64,000 bases of DNA from Prevotella melaninogenica (GCF_018127925.1 NZ_CP072347.1:560501-624500); one strand, 5' to 3'. Numbered from the stretch's first letter, positions 44,406-55,199 are shown. Made by a program: numbers and translations. The notes: generated by a model from the letters alone, not told the origin.

Positions 44406-44457
44406 GTCCCTTCCCTTGAGAGTGTATCATTTTTGATATACCCTCAAGGGAAGGGAC
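44406..44457 (+). terminator. Long hairpin downstream of the propeller lipoprotein
   Basis: GTCCCTTCCCTTGAG pairs with CTCAAGGGAAGGGAC, and the stem continues imperfectly to a TTTT loop (24 positions per arm). It is 36 bases past the stop codon. No T tract follows, so it may be an RNA-stabilising element instead of a standard terminator. Confidence 0.6.
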
Positions 44458-44543
44458 CGCTTGGTGGTTGCTGGTGGTTCTAAACGAGAAAAATAATAGC
44501 TTATCCCTACCGCTCTTGATGTCGATAGGGGAGGAAATAATAG

Positions 44544-44580
44544 GGGAGACAGAAAGTATTTACACGCTTTCTGTCTTCTT
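44544..44580 (+). terminator. Terminator in the shared 3' module
   Basis: AGACAGAAAG pairs with CTTTCTGTCT around a 10-base loop, followed by TCTTTATTT. This is the counterpart of 39457-39492. Confidence 0.7.
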
Positions 44581-44628
44581 TATTTCTGTTTTATTGTAAA
44601 AATATTTCATATCTTCGGTTTCAATATA

Positions 44629-44735
44629 TGCTCTTTTGGCTCCGAAAAGACGCCCTTTAAGCCCCTTACTAACGCCCTTTTGAACCCTTACTAAGCACCT
44701 TTTGAAACTCTGTTTTGCAACTGATTGATAATAAG
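44629..44735 (+). repeat. Dispersed intergenic repeat family I, copy g
   Basis: It reads TTTTGGCTCCGAAAAGACGC, AAGCCCCTTACTAACGCCC, TTTTGAACCCTTACTAAGCA, TTTTGAAACTC and TTTTGCAACTGATTGATAAT. It has one unit fewer than copy f. Confidence 0.78.
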
Positions 44736-45549
44736 AAACTTACAGGGACGCTGAAAAGGTGCGTTTTTAACCACCTTTTCTGCCTTTTTATGTAATAATA
44801 TGTAAGGATATTTCGTAAGAAGGACCTCCCCCAACCCCTCCGAAGGAGGGGAGTTGCCTAACGGAGAAAGATTCCATGAGTAATTTATGGGTCTTCAGCA
44901 ATTTGGAGTGATATCTTTTGAGATCAGAACTTTGATGTATTGTCACACAGAGCAAAGGAGAACACAGAGGTTTTATATAGCAGAAATCGTTAGACACAGA
45001 GGCACCGTTGGTGCGTGGAGAAACAGAGGATATTTGCGAGTTTTTATTAATGTTTTTTGTCTACTTCATTACAAAACTGTGGTTTGCAAGATTTCTTAAA
45101 ACGTTTATTACCAAAGTTATCAGCAACACGTACACTACAGCTCTGTCGCTCTTTGTGCCTTCGGCACCTCCGTGCTATTGTCTTTTATGCTTTCACCTCC
45201 GTGCTCTCCCTCTCTCTGTGTGCCTTTTATTTTATATGTAGTAGGCTTACTTTATCACTCCATATTTCGGAAGAACCTAATTTATTGTTATGTCTGTTGC
45301 TCCACACATCGATAGTGCCTTCATGGCTTTTGTGTCCCTTCAAAAATTTGGATTGATCATTGTCTCCGTCCCTCCTCTCTCTCTCTTTGCCTTATTGTTA
45401 CATATTGTGGACTAATGAACGATTAGGGTTTAATAATCTTCCCTGTTCTCCTTTTCTCTGTGTGACCTTTTAAAGTTCATAGATAAGTAGTGAAAGTTCG
45501 CAGATTTAAGATATTTTTTTTAAGATATGGGTAACTTTTCTGATTGTAC

Positions 45550-45582
45550 TTTGCGTTTGTGCTATTTATTTGTTATCTTTGC
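45550..45582 (+). promoter_or_regulatory. Promoter of pfkA
   Basis: TTTG (45550-45553), 20 bases, then TATCTTTGC (45574-45582), a full consensus match. It lies inside the longer in-frame open reading frame from 45527, which supports the downstream start at 45620. Confidence 0.78.
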
Positions 45583-45619
45583 GCTTGGATTTAATTTAAA
45601 AAGAGTTCTAAGACTATAT

Positions 45620-46597
45620 ATGGGCAAAATAAAGACAATAGGTATTCTGACTTCTGGCGGTGACGCCCCTGGAATGAACGCAGCAATACGTGCTGTGACC
45701 AGAGCCGGCATCTATAATGGTTTTGAAATCAAAGGTGTCTATCGTGGTTATGAGGGATTGATTACGGATGACATTAAGCCTTTTACCACTGAGAATGTTA
45801 GTGGTATTATCGGTCAGGGCGGTACAATCCTCAAGACGGCACGCTCAAAAGGTTTTAAAACGATGGAAGGACGTCAGCAGGCATACGATAACCTTGTCAA
45901 GGAGGGTATTGATGCGTTAGTTGTCATTGGTGGTAATGGCTCGTTGACGGGTGCGATGATGTTTGCACAGGAGTTTGATTTCTGTTGCATCGGTCTGCCA
46001 GGTACGATAGATAATGACCTCTATGGTACGGACAGCACCATCGGTTATGACACGACGATGAACACAATTATGGAGTGTGTCGACCGTATTCGTGATACCG
46101 CTCAGAGCCATGAACGCATCTTCTTTGTAGAGGTGATGGGACGTGATGCTGGTTTCCTTGCACAGAACTCGGCTATTGCCAGCGGTGCAGAAGCAGCGAT
46201 TATTCCAGAAGACTCTACTAACGTCGACCAGTTGGGTCGCTTCATGGAACGTGGTATTCGTAAGTCTAAGAGAAGTTGTATCGTCATTGTCTCTGAGAGT
46301 CCTAAGTGTGGAGCTATGTATTATGCTGACCGTGTACGCAAGGAGTTCCCTGACTATGACGTACGTGTGTCAATTCTTGGTCACTTGCAGCGTGGTGGCC
46401 GCCCTTCAGCACGCGACCGTATCCTTGCAAGTAGTACGGGTGTTGGTGCTATTGAGGCCATTATGCAGGGACAACGTAATATTATGGTAGGTGTAAGAAA
46501 CAATGAGGTGGTTTATGTTCCATTGTCTGAGGCAATCCGTTCAGATAAGCCTTTCGACAAGAAACTTATTAAGGTTCTCGACGAGTTGAGTATCTAA
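45620..46597 (+). CDS. pfkA: ATP-dependent 6-phosphofructokinase
   Basis: This 325-residue enzyme phosphorylates fructose 6-phosphate to fructose 1,6-bisphosphate. Motifs are [14 protein letters not shown] at the N-terminus (ATP binding), [19 protein letters not shown] with the catalytic aspartate region, [10 protein letters not shown] and [14 protein letters not shown]. The GGDAPGMN form (aspartate then alanine-proline-glycine) fits the ATP-dependent class. The ATG at 45620 is chosen over 45527 because the added 31 residues are not family-like and the promoter lies within them. It is 63 bases upstream of atpD. Confidence 0.95.
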   Translation: MGKIKTIGILTSGGDAPGMNAAIRAVTRAGIYNGFEIKGVYRGYEGLITDDIKPFTTENVSGIIGQGGTILKTARSKGFKTMEGRQQAYDNLVKEGIDALVVIGGNGSLTGAMMFAQEFDFCCIGLPGTIDNDLYGTDSTIGYDTTMNTIMECVDRIRDTAQSHERIFFVEVMGRDAGFLAQNSAIASGAEAAIIPEDSTNVDQLGRFMERGIRKSKRSCIVIVSESPKCGAMYYADRVRKEFPDYDVRVSILGHLQRGGRPSARDRILASSTGVGAIEAIMQGQRNIMVGVRNNEVVYVPLSEAIRSDKPFDKKLIKVLDELSI

Positions 46598-46642
46598 GAG
46601 GGGGCTTTCCACCTTATTTATATATAGAGGAAATAATAATAA

Positions 46643-48184
<1,542 letters not shown>

Positions 48185-48217
48185 TCATCTTCTTGCACAA
48201 ACTGAATAATAATTGAA

Positions 48218-48463
48218 TTGTCTATGTTGACACTTAGAATAGTTTCTCCCGAAAGGATTGTCTTTACAGGTGAGGTGGATAGTGTGCTGGTTCCTGGTAC
48301 AGTGGGACCATTTGAGATTCTCAATAATCATGCGCCTATCATCTCTACACTCGTTGAAGGCAAGGTAGCTTACAGCGTAAAAGGTGATACAAAGGAACTT
48401 CATATCGTTGGCGGATTCGTTGAGGTGAAGAAGAACTTGGTCAGTCTTTGCGTAGAAATCTAA
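48218..48463 (+). CDS. atpC: ATP synthase subunit epsilon (short form)
   Basis: This 81-residue protein corresponds only to the N-terminal beta-sandwich domain (LTLRIVSPERIVFTGEVDSV, GPFEILNNHAPIIS, HIVGGFVEVKKN). The C-terminal helical hairpin that inhibits ATP hydrolysis in many bacteria is absent, since usual epsilon subunits have about 130 residues. It lies 33 bases after atpD. Confidence 0.92.
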   Translation: MSMLTLRIVSPERIVFTGEVDSVLVPGTVGPFEILNNHAPIISTLVEGKVAYSVKGDTKELHIVGGFVEVKKNLVSLCVEI

Positions 48464-48493
48464 AAGATATAACCGACAGACAGCTGAATACGG

Positions 48494-48904
48494 ATGATGA
48501 ATGTTAACAAGGTGTATAAGAAGTACTATAAGAATAACTTGTGGATTATCGCAGGTCTTTATCTTATTGGCTTACTCGTTGTGCAGCTAACGCAGCAAAC
48601 GGCTTATATCAATTTGCTGACTATCAGTGCTGTTTACTCGCTTATCACCTCTTCTATCTATGGAGGAGCATGGAAAGCGATAGCCAGTCAGTCGCCCACG
48701 GTTATGAATAACTTTTATCTTGCGGGCTCTGGTTTTCGTATGCTGTTGGCATTCTTGACTGTTGTCGTTTATGCAATGGTGGTGAAAGAACGCGCAATGG
48801 TAATCGGCTTTGTCGTTATCTTTATGATATTCTATCTTGTGCTGTTGGCATTCGATACCGTCTATTTTTACAAAGTGGAAAAGAACAATAAAATTAATAA
48901 TTAA
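48494..48904 (+). CDS. Membrane protein of the ATP synthase cluster, AtpI-like in position
   Basis: This 136-residue protein has four predicted membrane helices and charged termini (NVNKVYKKYYKNN and YKVEKNNKINN). It sits between epsilon and subunit a, 3 bases before atpB, where many Bacteroidota encode a small integral membrane protein thought to help assembly, similar in role to AtpI. Sequence similarity to AtpI was not established. Confidence 0.6.
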   Translation: MMNVNKVYKKYYKNNLWIIAGLYLIGLLVVQLTQQTAYINLLTISAVYSLITSSIYGGAWKAIASQSPTVMNNFYLAGSGFRMLLAFLTVVVYAMVVKERAMVIGFVVIFMIFYLVLLAFDTVYFYKVEKNNKINN

Positions 48905-48907
48905 CGA

Positions 48908-50005
48908 ATGAAATATCTCAAGCATCTGATTTGTATGGTGATGATGCTCTTCCTGCTTCTGCCTGGTGTTGCTGCATCAGAGAGTAAAGGGGAGGGTGTT
49001 AACCTGCAGGAGATATTGTGGGGACATATCAAGGACTCATACGAGTGGCATGTAACCAATATCGGGGATAAGCCTATCATCATCAACCTGCCAGTCATTG
49101 TGAAGACATCAAATGGCTGGTACACGGGTTGGGCTGAAGACTTCGCTGAGGAACCATTAGAAGAAGGTCCACATGCGGGCTATCGTCCTTGTAAGAACAA
49201 CCCAGACCTATTCATTGCAACGAAGGGGAACTACGAAGGTCGTATCGTTGAGTTGCAGAAGGATGGCACAGAAGTGCGCCCTCTCGACCTCTCTATCACA
49301 AAGACGGTGTGTGTACTCTTCATTGATGCCATCATTCTCTTGCTGTGTATCTTGATTCCAGCACGCTGGTGTCGTCGCCATAAGGTTACCGATAAGGCAC
49401 CAAAAGGCTTCACTGGTTTGATGCATATGTTTGTGATGTATGTCTATGATGAGGTTATTAAACCGATATTAGGTAAGGACTCAGAGAAGTATGCACCTTA
49501 TCTTCTGACGTGTTTCTTCTTCATTTTTGTGGCTAATGTCATGGGTATTGTGCCATTCCCACCAGGAGGTGGTAACCTTACGGGTAATATAACCATCACC
49601 TTCTTCTTGGCTATTTGTACGTTCTTAGTAACCAACTTCTCCGGAACAAAGCATTATTGGAAAGATATCTTTTGGCCAGACGTACCCGCATGGTTGAAAG
49701 TTCCAGTGCCATTGATGCCTGTGATAGAGATATTTGGTATCTTCATAAAACCTTTCGCATTGATGGTGCGTCTCTTTGCCAATATGATGGTAGGACATGC
49801 TATTGCGTTAGCTTTAACCTGTATCATCTTCATCGTGGCAACGATGGGTGTTGTCCTAAGTTCTTTCATGACGATTGTGAGTGTGGAAATGAGTATCTTC
49901 ATGATGCTTTTGGAGATTCTGGTTTGCTTTATTCAAGCTTTAGTATTCACGATGTTGAGTGCTGTGTTTATCTCTTTGGCACGTGTTCATGAGGCAGAAG
50001 GATAA
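48908..50005 (+). CDS. atpB: ATP synthase subunit a
   Basis: This 365-residue membrane subunit forms the proton half-channels. It has a cleavable-looking signal at residues 1-22 and an N-terminal extracytoplasmic extension of about 110 residues, typical for Bacteroidota. The conserved helix carrying the essential arginine follows (FIKPFALMVRLFANMMVGHA), then a final helix with FTMLSAVFISLA. It is longer than the usual 250-290 residues because of the extension. Confidence 0.93.
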   Translation: MKYLKHLICMVMMLFLLLPGVAASESKGEGVNLQEILWGHIKDSYEWHVTNIGDKPIIINLPVIVKTSNGWYTGWAEDFAEEPLEEGPHAGYRPCKNNPDLFIATKGNYEGRIVELQKDGTEVRPLDLSITKTVCVLFIDAIILLLCILIPARWCRRHKVTDKAPKGFTGLMHMFVMYVYDEVIKPILGKDSEKYAPYLLTCFFFIFVANVMGIVPFPPGGGNLTGNITITFFLAICTFLVTNFSGTKHYWKDIFWPDVPAWLKVPVPLMPVIEIFGIFIKPFALMVRLFANMMVGHAIALALTCIIFIVATMGVVLSSFMTIVSVEMSIFMMLLEILVCFIQALVFTMLSAVFISLARVHEAEG

Positions 50006-50090
50006 GAAGGAGTGAAGGAGATAAATACTTCTCATCCCCCTATTAATAGATAAGAAATAAAAAATAATTAATAATTAAAAGAAAGAAACT

Positions 50091-50330
50091 ATGTTGACAT
50101 CATTGTTATTAGCAGCAGAAACTGCAAAGTTAGGCGCCGCTATCGGTGCAGGTATCGCAGCCGTAGGCGCAGGTCTTGGTATTGGTCGTATCGGTGGTCA
50201 GGCTATGGACGCTATGGCTCGCCAGCCAGAGAAGATCGGTGAACTTCGTTCTGCTATGATTATTGCAGCCGGATTGGTTGAGGGTGTTGCCTTCTTCGCT
50301 GCAATTATCGCTCTCCTCTGTGTATTCTAA
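50091..50330 (+). CDS. atpE: ATP synthase subunit c
   Basis: This 79-residue hairpin of two helices has a GAAIGAGIAAVGAGLGIGRI glycine-rich first helix, the polar loop ARQPEK and a second helix AMIIAAGLVEGVAFFAAIIA with the ion-binding glutamate. The residues after the glutamate (GVAFF) lack the Ser/Thr and Tyr ligands of sodium-type rings, so proton coupling is inferred. Confidence 0.96.
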   Translation: MLTSLLLAAETAKLGAAIGAGIAAVGAGLGIGRIGGQAMDAMARQPEKIGELRSAMIIAAGLVEGVAFFAAIIALLCVF

Positions 50331-50382
50331 ACTACTCAGAGAATTATTAAACAAATTGGTAAGAAAAGTAATTTAGCAGCTT

Positions 50383-50895
50383 ATGTCATTATTATTGCCA
50401 GATAGTGGCTTACTCTTTTGGATGACCCTTGTCTTCTTAGTGGTCTTCTTCATCTTATGGAAGTGGGGATTCCCTTCTATCATCAAGATGGTGAACGAGC
50501 GCAAGGAGTACATTGACGAGAGTCTTGCAAAGGCAGAAGAAGCCAACTTGAGGCTTGCCAACATTCAGAAACAAGGTGAGGAGCTGCTTATGGAGGCACG
50601 TGAGAAACAGGCGCAAATCCTTAGAGAGGCGTCTGAGACACGTGACACCATAGTCGGACAGGCACAGGAAAAGGCACGCGACGAGAGTGCTCGTATCCTT
50701 TCTGAAGCCAAGGCAGAGATTGAAAGTCAGAAGCAGGCTGCCATCCGCGACATCCGTTCGCAGGTTGCAGAGCTTTCTGTGCAGATTGCTGAGAAGATTC
50801 TGCATAAGGAACTGTCTGGTTCAGCCGAGCAAACTCAGCTTATCAACAGCTTATTGGATGAAGTTGCTTCTTCTAACGGAACAGAAAGTAAATAA
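50383..50895 (+). CDS. atpF: ATP synthase subunit b
   Basis: This 170-residue protein has one N-terminal membrane helix (LLFWMTLVFLVVFFILWKWG), then a long charged helix rich in Ala, Glu, Lys and Gln that forms the peripheral stalk dimer. It lies 52 bases after atpE and 6 bases before atpH. Confidence 0.93.
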   Translation: MSLLLPDSGLLFWMTLVFLVVFFILWKWGFPSIIKMVNERKEYIDESLAKAEEANLRLANIQKQGEELLMEAREKQAQILREASETRDTIVGQAQEKARDESARILSEAKAEIESQKQAAIRDIRSQVAELSVQIAEKILHKELSGSAEQTQLINSLLDEVASSNGTESK

Positions 50896-50901
50896 TCGCT
50901 T

Positions 50902-51438
50902 ATGAATACAGGTGTAATATCGGTTCGCTATGCTCGTGCGCTGTTGAAGGCTGCCTGTGAGCAAGGTATCGAAGACAAGGTGTATGCTATTATGCAAACA
51001 CTTGCCCAGAATTACCTTCAGGTGCCCGAACTCCGCATGACGATTGAAAGCCCGATGCTTCCGAAGGACAAGAAGCGCAAGCTATTGGAAGTAGCCTGTG
51101 GCGACGACTGTCCTGAGCTTGTTGGTAACTTCCTTTCCCTTGTCTTGAAGGGAGATAGAGAGGAGTTGCTACAGCTTATGGCGAATGACTATGTCGCTCT
51201 GTATCGTAAGCAGAAGAACATCATTCGCGGAAAGGTCATTACAGCCTCGCCTGTCTCTTCCCAGACGGAAGACAAGATGAAAGCACTGGTACAATCCAGA
51301 GCACAGGGAACCGTTGAGTTCAACACTGAGGTTGACCCTTCACTCATAGGTGGCTTTATTCTTGAGTATGATACTTACAGAATGGACACCAGCGTGAAGA
51401 GCAAACTGAATGCTATCCTCACACAATTAAAAAAGTAA
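50902..51438 (+). CDS. atpH: ATP synthase subunit delta
   Basis: This 178-residue protein has the N-terminal ISVRYARALLKAACEQG and a C-terminal GGFILEYDTYRMDTSVKSKL, the family signature near the end. It links the peripheral stalk to the alpha3beta3 head. Confidence 0.94.
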   Translation: MNTGVISVRYARALLKAACEQGIEDKVYAIMQTLAQNYLQVPELRMTIESPMLPKDKKRKLLEVACGDDCPELVGNFLSLVLKGDREELLQLMANDYVALYRKQKNIIRGKVITASPVSSQTEDKMKALVQSRAQGTVEFNTEVDPSLIGGFILEYDTYRMDTSVKSKLNAILTQLKK

Positions 51439-51451
51439 TTAGATTAATAAC

Positions 51452-53035
51452 ATGTCAGATAAAATTAAACCAAGTGAGGTGTCAGAGATTCTTTTGAAAG
51501 AACTTCAAGGCATCAACTCTGAGGAGAAGTTTGATGAAGTCGGTAGCGTACTGACCGTCAGCGACGGTGTAGCACGTGTCTATGGTCTTCGCAATGCTGA
51601 AGCCAATGAGTTGCTTGAATTTGAGAATGGCACCATGGCTATTGTCATGAACTTGGAGGAAGACAATGTAGGTTGTGTCCTTCTTGGTCCTACTGAAGGT
51701 ATCAAGGAGGGACAGAGCGTGAAGCGTACACATCGTATTGCCTCTATCCGTGTCAATGACAACTTCTTGGGACGTGTAGTCAATCCGCTTGGAGAGGCTA
51801 TCGATGGTAAGGGTGAAATCGACTTGACTGACTCTTTCGAGATGCCATTGGACCGTAAGGCGCCAGGTGTTATCTATCGTCAGCCAGTGAAGGAACCACT
51901 CCAGACGGGTCTGAAGGCTGTTGACTCAATGATTCCTATCGGTCGTGGTCAGCGTGAGCTTATCATTGGTGACCGCCAGACAGGTAAGACAGCCATTGCC
52001 GTTGATACTATCATCAATCAGAAGAGCTTCTACGAGCAGGGTAATCCTGTTTATTGTATCTATGTTGCCATCGGTCAGAAAGCTTCTACCGTTGCTACAT
52101 TGGTGCAGAACCTCAAGGAGCGTGGCGCATTACCTTATACAATTATCGTAAGTGCTACAGCGGCTGATCCTGCTGCTATGCAGTATTATGCTCCATTTGC
52201 CGGTGCTGCCATTGGTGAGTACTTCCGCGATCGTGGCTACTCAGCCCTCGTTATCTACGATGACTTGTCAAAGCAGGCTGTTGCCTATCGTGAGGTATCA
52301 CTGATTCTCCGTCGTCCTTCAGGTCGTGAGGCTTATCCTGGTGACGTCTTCTATCTCCACTCTCGTCTGCTTGAGCGTGCTGCACGTATCAACAACCAGC
52401 AGGAGATTGCAGAGAAGATGAACGACCTCCCAGAGTGTATGAAGGGTCATGTACGTGGTGGTGGTTCACTCACCGCACTGCCTATCATTGAGACACAGGC
52501 AGGTGACGTGTCAGCCTACATCCCAACTAACGTGATTTCCATCACTGACGGTCAGATTTATCTTGAGTCAGACCTCTTCAATCAGGGCTTCCGTCCAGCT
52601 ATTAACGTAGGTATCTCCGTATCTCGTGTAGGTGGTTCAGCGCAGGTTAAGAGTATGAAGAAGGTAGCTGGTACGTTGAAGATTGATATGGCACAGTATC
52701 GTGAGTTGGAGGCATTCTCTAAGTTCTCATCAGATATGGACAAGGTCACAGCGATGACCCTCGACCGTGGACGTAAGAACAACCAGTTACTTATCCAGCC
52801 ACAGTACAGTCCAATGCCTGTGGGTGAGCAGATTGCTATCCTCTACTGCGGTGTACACGGCTTGATGCGCGATGTACCTGTTGATCAGGTTCGCCAGTGT
52901 CAGGACCAGTTCCTTGAGACCATGCGCACTACTCATGCCGATGTCATCAGCGATTTGGCTGCTGGTAACCTCGAAGACACTTCTATCAAGGTAATCGAAG
53001 AAGTCATGGGCAATATTGCCGGACAATATAAATAA
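51452..53035 (+). CDS. atpA: ATP synthase subunit alpha
   Basis: This 527-residue non-catalytic nucleotide-binding subunit of F1 has the Walker A loop GDRQTGKT, the [20 protein letters not shown] Walker B region and the family signature segment [17 protein letters not shown]. It lies 13 bases after atpH and 12 bases before atpG. Confidence 0.98.
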   Translation: MSDKIKPSEVSEILLKELQGINSEEKFDEVGSVLTVSDGVARVYGLRNAEANELLEFENGTMAIVMNLEEDNVGCVLLGPTEGIKEGQSVKRTHRIASIRVNDNFLGRVVNPLGEAIDGKGEIDLTDSFEMPLDRKAPGVIYRQPVKEPLQTGLKAVDSMIPIGRGQRELIIGDRQTGKTAIAVDTIINQKSFYEQGNPVYCIYVAIGQKASTVATLVQNLKERGALPYTIIVSATAADPAAMQYYAPFAGAAIGEYFRDRGYSALVIYDDLSKQAVAYREVSLILRRPSGREAYPGDVFYLHSRLLERAARINNQQEIAEKMNDLPECMKGHVRGGGSLTALPIIETQAGDVSAYIPTNVISITDGQIYLESDLFNQGFRPAINVGISVSRVGGSAQVKSMKKVAGTLKIDMAQYRELEAFSKFSSDMDKVTAMTLDRGRKNNQLLIQPQYSPMPVGEQIAILYCGVHGLMRDVPVDQVRQCQDQFLETMRTTHADVISDLAAGNLEDTSIKVIEEVMGNIAGQYK

Positions 53036-53047
53036 AGACAATACAGA

Positions 53048-54025
53048 ATGGCATCCTTAAAGGAAATCAAGACTCGTATAGCCAGTGTTCAGAGTACTCG
53101 TAAGATTACGAGTGCGATGAAGATGGTTGCGTCGAGTAAGTTACACCATGCCCAGAATGCCATCGAGAGTATGCTTCCATACGCGGCTATGCTCGAACAC
53201 ATTCTTAAGGCTTTCCTTGTCTCTACGCCCGATACGGATACTCCGTTCGACGAGCAGAGACCGGTGAAACGTGTTGCCTTACTCGTGTTCTCCTCAAACA
53301 GTTCTCTCTGTGGTGGATTCAATGCGAATGTCATCAAGCTGATGCAGCATACGATAGACGAATATCATGCGCAGGGCCTGACCGACAAGGATATTGTCAT
53401 CTATCCTGTAGGACGAAAGGTGTATGAATCAGCAAAAAAGCGTGGGTATACCTGTGTATATCCTTATCCATTGCTTGCTGATAAACCAAATTTTGAGGAG
53501 TGCCGCAGTATTGCCATGGAGTTAAGCCAGAAATGGTTGAAGGGCGAGTTTGACAAGGTGGAGATTATCTACCATCATTTCAAGAGTGCAGGAAGCCAGA
53601 TTCTCCAACGTAAGAATTTCCTTCCAATTGACCTTGAGGAAGAAGTCAATGCCGACTCTACGCGCGATCTTTCATCAAATATCGCAACGAAGGCTGCACA
53701 GGAATATCTCAAGAGGAAAGGACAGTCTGGAACACAGAAGTCTAATAATGAGGCTGTTGTTCCTCTGAATGATAACTTCATCATTGAGCCAGACCTGCGC
53801 ACAGTCTTGACAACATTGGTACCGAAACTGCTGAATAACATGGTTTATACTGCCCTTTTAGACAGTAATGCCTCTGAACATGCAGCGCGAATGGTTGCCA
53901 TGCAGACCGCAACAGATAATGCTGACGACCTGCTTCGTGGACTCAACTTGCAGTATAACAAGTCGCGTCAGGCAGCCATTACGTCTGAGTTGCTCGATAT
54001 TGTTGGCGGTACGGTAAATAACTAA
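53048..54025 (+). CDS. atpG: ATP synthase subunit gamma
   Basis: This 325-residue rotor subunit has the N-terminal helix SLKEIKTRIASVQSTRKITS followed by AMKMVASSK and the C-terminal helix MQTATDNADDLLRGLNLQYN with KSRQAAITSELLDIVGG. It is somewhat longer than the usual 285-290 residues because of a central insertion around residues 205-245. It is the last gene of the cluster and is followed by a terminator. Confidence 0.96.
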   Translation: MASLKEIKTRIASVQSTRKITSAMKMVASSKLHHAQNAIESMLPYAAMLEHILKAFLVSTPDTDTPFDEQRPVKRVALLVFSSNSSLCGGFNANVIKLMQHTIDEYHAQGLTDKDIVIYPVGRKVYESAKKRGYTCVYPYPLLADKPNFEECRSIAMELSQKWLKGEFDKVEIIYHHFKSAGSQILQRKNFLPIDLEEEVNADSTRDLSSNIATKAAQEYLKRKGQSGTQKSNNEAVVPLNDNFIIEPDLRTVLTTLVPKLLNNMVYTALLDSNASEHAARMVAMQTATDNADDLLRGLNLQYNKSRQAAITSELLDIVGGTVNN

Positions 54026-54069
54026 CTTCCTGCTTCCCCTCGGGGAAGGCAGTGAAAAGAATCTAATAG

Positions 54070-54105
54070 ACAGGGATAAGCTCTTTGCTTGTCCCTGTTT
54101 TTTTT
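54070..54105 (+). terminator. Terminator of the atp cluster
   Basis: A 12-bp stem (ACAGGGATAAGC with GCTTGTCCCTGT, one G-U pair), 5-base loop and a run of eight T. It is 45 bases after the atpG stop. Confidence 0.9.
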
Positions 54106-54240
54106 GATTAATTGGGCTTATTAGCCCAATTAGCCTCATAAGCCCAATAATTATGCTATCACATTAATCACGCCCCTCACTTTGGGGGAGGGGATGGGGG
54201 AGGGGCTTTCCCTTTTGTCCTAACTTTTCATCCCATCCCA

Positions 54241-54375
54241 TCCCAATTGATGCTTAATTGGCTTCTAAAAGACGCCCAATAGGCTTGCAAAAGATGCTCT
54301 TTAAGACTTCAATAGGGCATTTATTGAAGTCTTAAAGAGCATCTTTTGAATTACAAATTTGTAATGACTTGATAA
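54241..54375 (+). repeat. Dispersed intergenic repeat family I, copy h, with a perfect inverted repeat
   Basis: It reads GATGCTTAATTGGCTTCTAA, AAGACGCCCAATAGGCTTGC, then arms of 27 bases (54288-54314 and 54322-54348) that are exact complements around the loop GGGCATT. A TGACTTGATAAACAGG tail matches the tails of other copies. In this copy the direct units appear replaced by an inverted pair. Confidence 0.75.
54288..54348. terminator. 27-bp perfect hairpin, possible bidirectional terminator
   Basis: Arms CAAAAGATGCTCTTTAAGAC.. and its exact complement, with a 7-base loop. The location between the 3' ends of the atp cluster and the defence genes fits termination from both sides, although no long T tract follows. 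Confidence 0.55.
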
Positions 54376-54516
54376 ACAGGTCGTTGTAAAGATACTAAAA
54401 GGATTGTTTACTTTTTTGTTTTTAGGCTTGATACTTTTCTGTGTTTTTGTAATTATTTTTCTGCGTATCTGTTGAATGCGTAGTAATAGTTTCCTTTTTT
54501 TATCTTAGATAAAATA

Positions 54517-55182
54517 TTAAAGTAGTTCGGGATGCTTTAGTTCTTCAATTAATAAGTCGACTTCTGTACGTGGATTGTGCATTTTAAAGTCTTTATTTTT
54601 ATATTTTTCTCGGAGTTGGCGAGACCTTTTACAAGCTTCGTCTTCGTTTCCATATTTTTGCAATAAATTATAAAAGTTAGTAGAAGCCTTATCATATTTA
54701 AAATCATTTTGGCCAGAAGTTTTTCTTATATTTGACTCTATTACTTTTATATAACCCTTACGATTTAATCCTGTGCTAATATTTTGGAAATGAAGGCAGT
54801 ACCATAGTTCAAAGGATTCATTACTCCAAGCGCATCCTATATTTTCCTTTTTTGCGCTTAGAATTGCCTTGTTGAAGTCCTTAAATTCATCTTTATCAAA
54901 AACAAGCCAAACTCTATCAAATTTAATTTGTCGTCTATTCTCTAACTCACTCCGTATTTTCTGTGCTTCAGTTAATAATCTACAGGTTCCTTTCCCACAT
55001 CCTTTAATATCAGAACTTGCAGTATGAACTTCTGACCATTGATCTTTTATAAAGGACCTAAAATAGTTAGGTTCTGTTTCTGTCCCTTCACATACTATTA
55101 AGAATCGTATAGATATTATTCTTGAGCCTTGTTTACGTTTTCCACCTGCTAAAGGTTTTCTATTTTTCATCTCTTTCCTCAT
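54517..55182 (-). CDS. RloB-like protein of a two-gene defence module
   Basis: This 221-residue basic protein has the RloB/AbiLii-type pattern: an N-terminal Arg/Lys-rich segment, then LIVCEGTETEPNYF (residues about 28-41, with the first acidic residue), VWLVFDKDEF with a D-x-D, and SNESFELWYCLHF. These acidic motifs resemble a TOPRIM-type nuclease fold. It is encoded 17 bases downstream of the RloA-like ATPase. Related pairs act as anti-phage modules (RloAB, AbiL), so a role as the effector nuclease is an inference. The base composition is visibly more AT-rich than its neighbours, which suggests transfer. Confidence 0.78.
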   Translation of the reverse strand: MRKEMKNRKPLAGGKRKQGSRIISIRFLIVCEGTETEPNYFRSFIKDQWSEVHTASSDIKGCGKGTCRLLTEAQKIRSELENRRQIKFDRVWLVFDKDEFKDFNKAILSAKKENIGCAWSNESFELWYCLHFQNISTGLNRKGYIKVIESNIRKTSGQNDFKYDKASTNFYNLLQKYGNEDEACKRSRQLREKYKNKDFKMHNPRTEVDLLIEELKHPELL

Positions 55183-55199
55183 GGTTTTCTTATATATTT

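Larger units (their letters stand above)
44505..44800 (+). repeat. 3' module shared by the two receptor units, copy 2
   Basis: Homologous to 39430-39720 in the same order: GGAGGAAATAATAGGGGAGA, the CAGAAAG/CTTTCTG hairpin, AAAAATATTTCATATCTTCG, then a family I repeat. Confidence 0.8.
44371..45549. other. Long gap filled with hairpins and repeats
   Basis: About 1.2 kb hold a 24-bp imperfect hairpin (44406-44457), a terminator (44544-44580), a family I repeat (44629-44735) and a CCTCCCCCAACCCCTCCGAA segment. They also hold ACACAGAGG-type words on both strands (44943-45020 and 45222-45240) and an inverted family III word near 45257. Several short open frames are low-complexity and not convincing. 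Confidence 0.6.
54026..54516. other. Convergent gap with two strong hairpins and a repeat
   Basis: It holds the atp terminator (54070-54105), an ATTGGGCT/AGCCCAAT hairpin (54111-54130), a G/C-rich GGGGGAGGGGATGGGGGAGG segment, and a family I repeat with a 27-bp perfect hairpin (54288-54348). No gene is seen. Confidence 0.7.

Noticed and set aside
45008-45356. Short open frames in the gap before pfkA
   Set aside because: They are low-complexity Leu/Cys-rich translations of repeat words such as CTCTCTGTGTG, with no start context or homologous pattern.
45527-45619. A longer phosphofructokinase starting at 45527
   Set aside because: The extra 31 residues are not family-like and a perfect promoter (45550-45582) lies within them.
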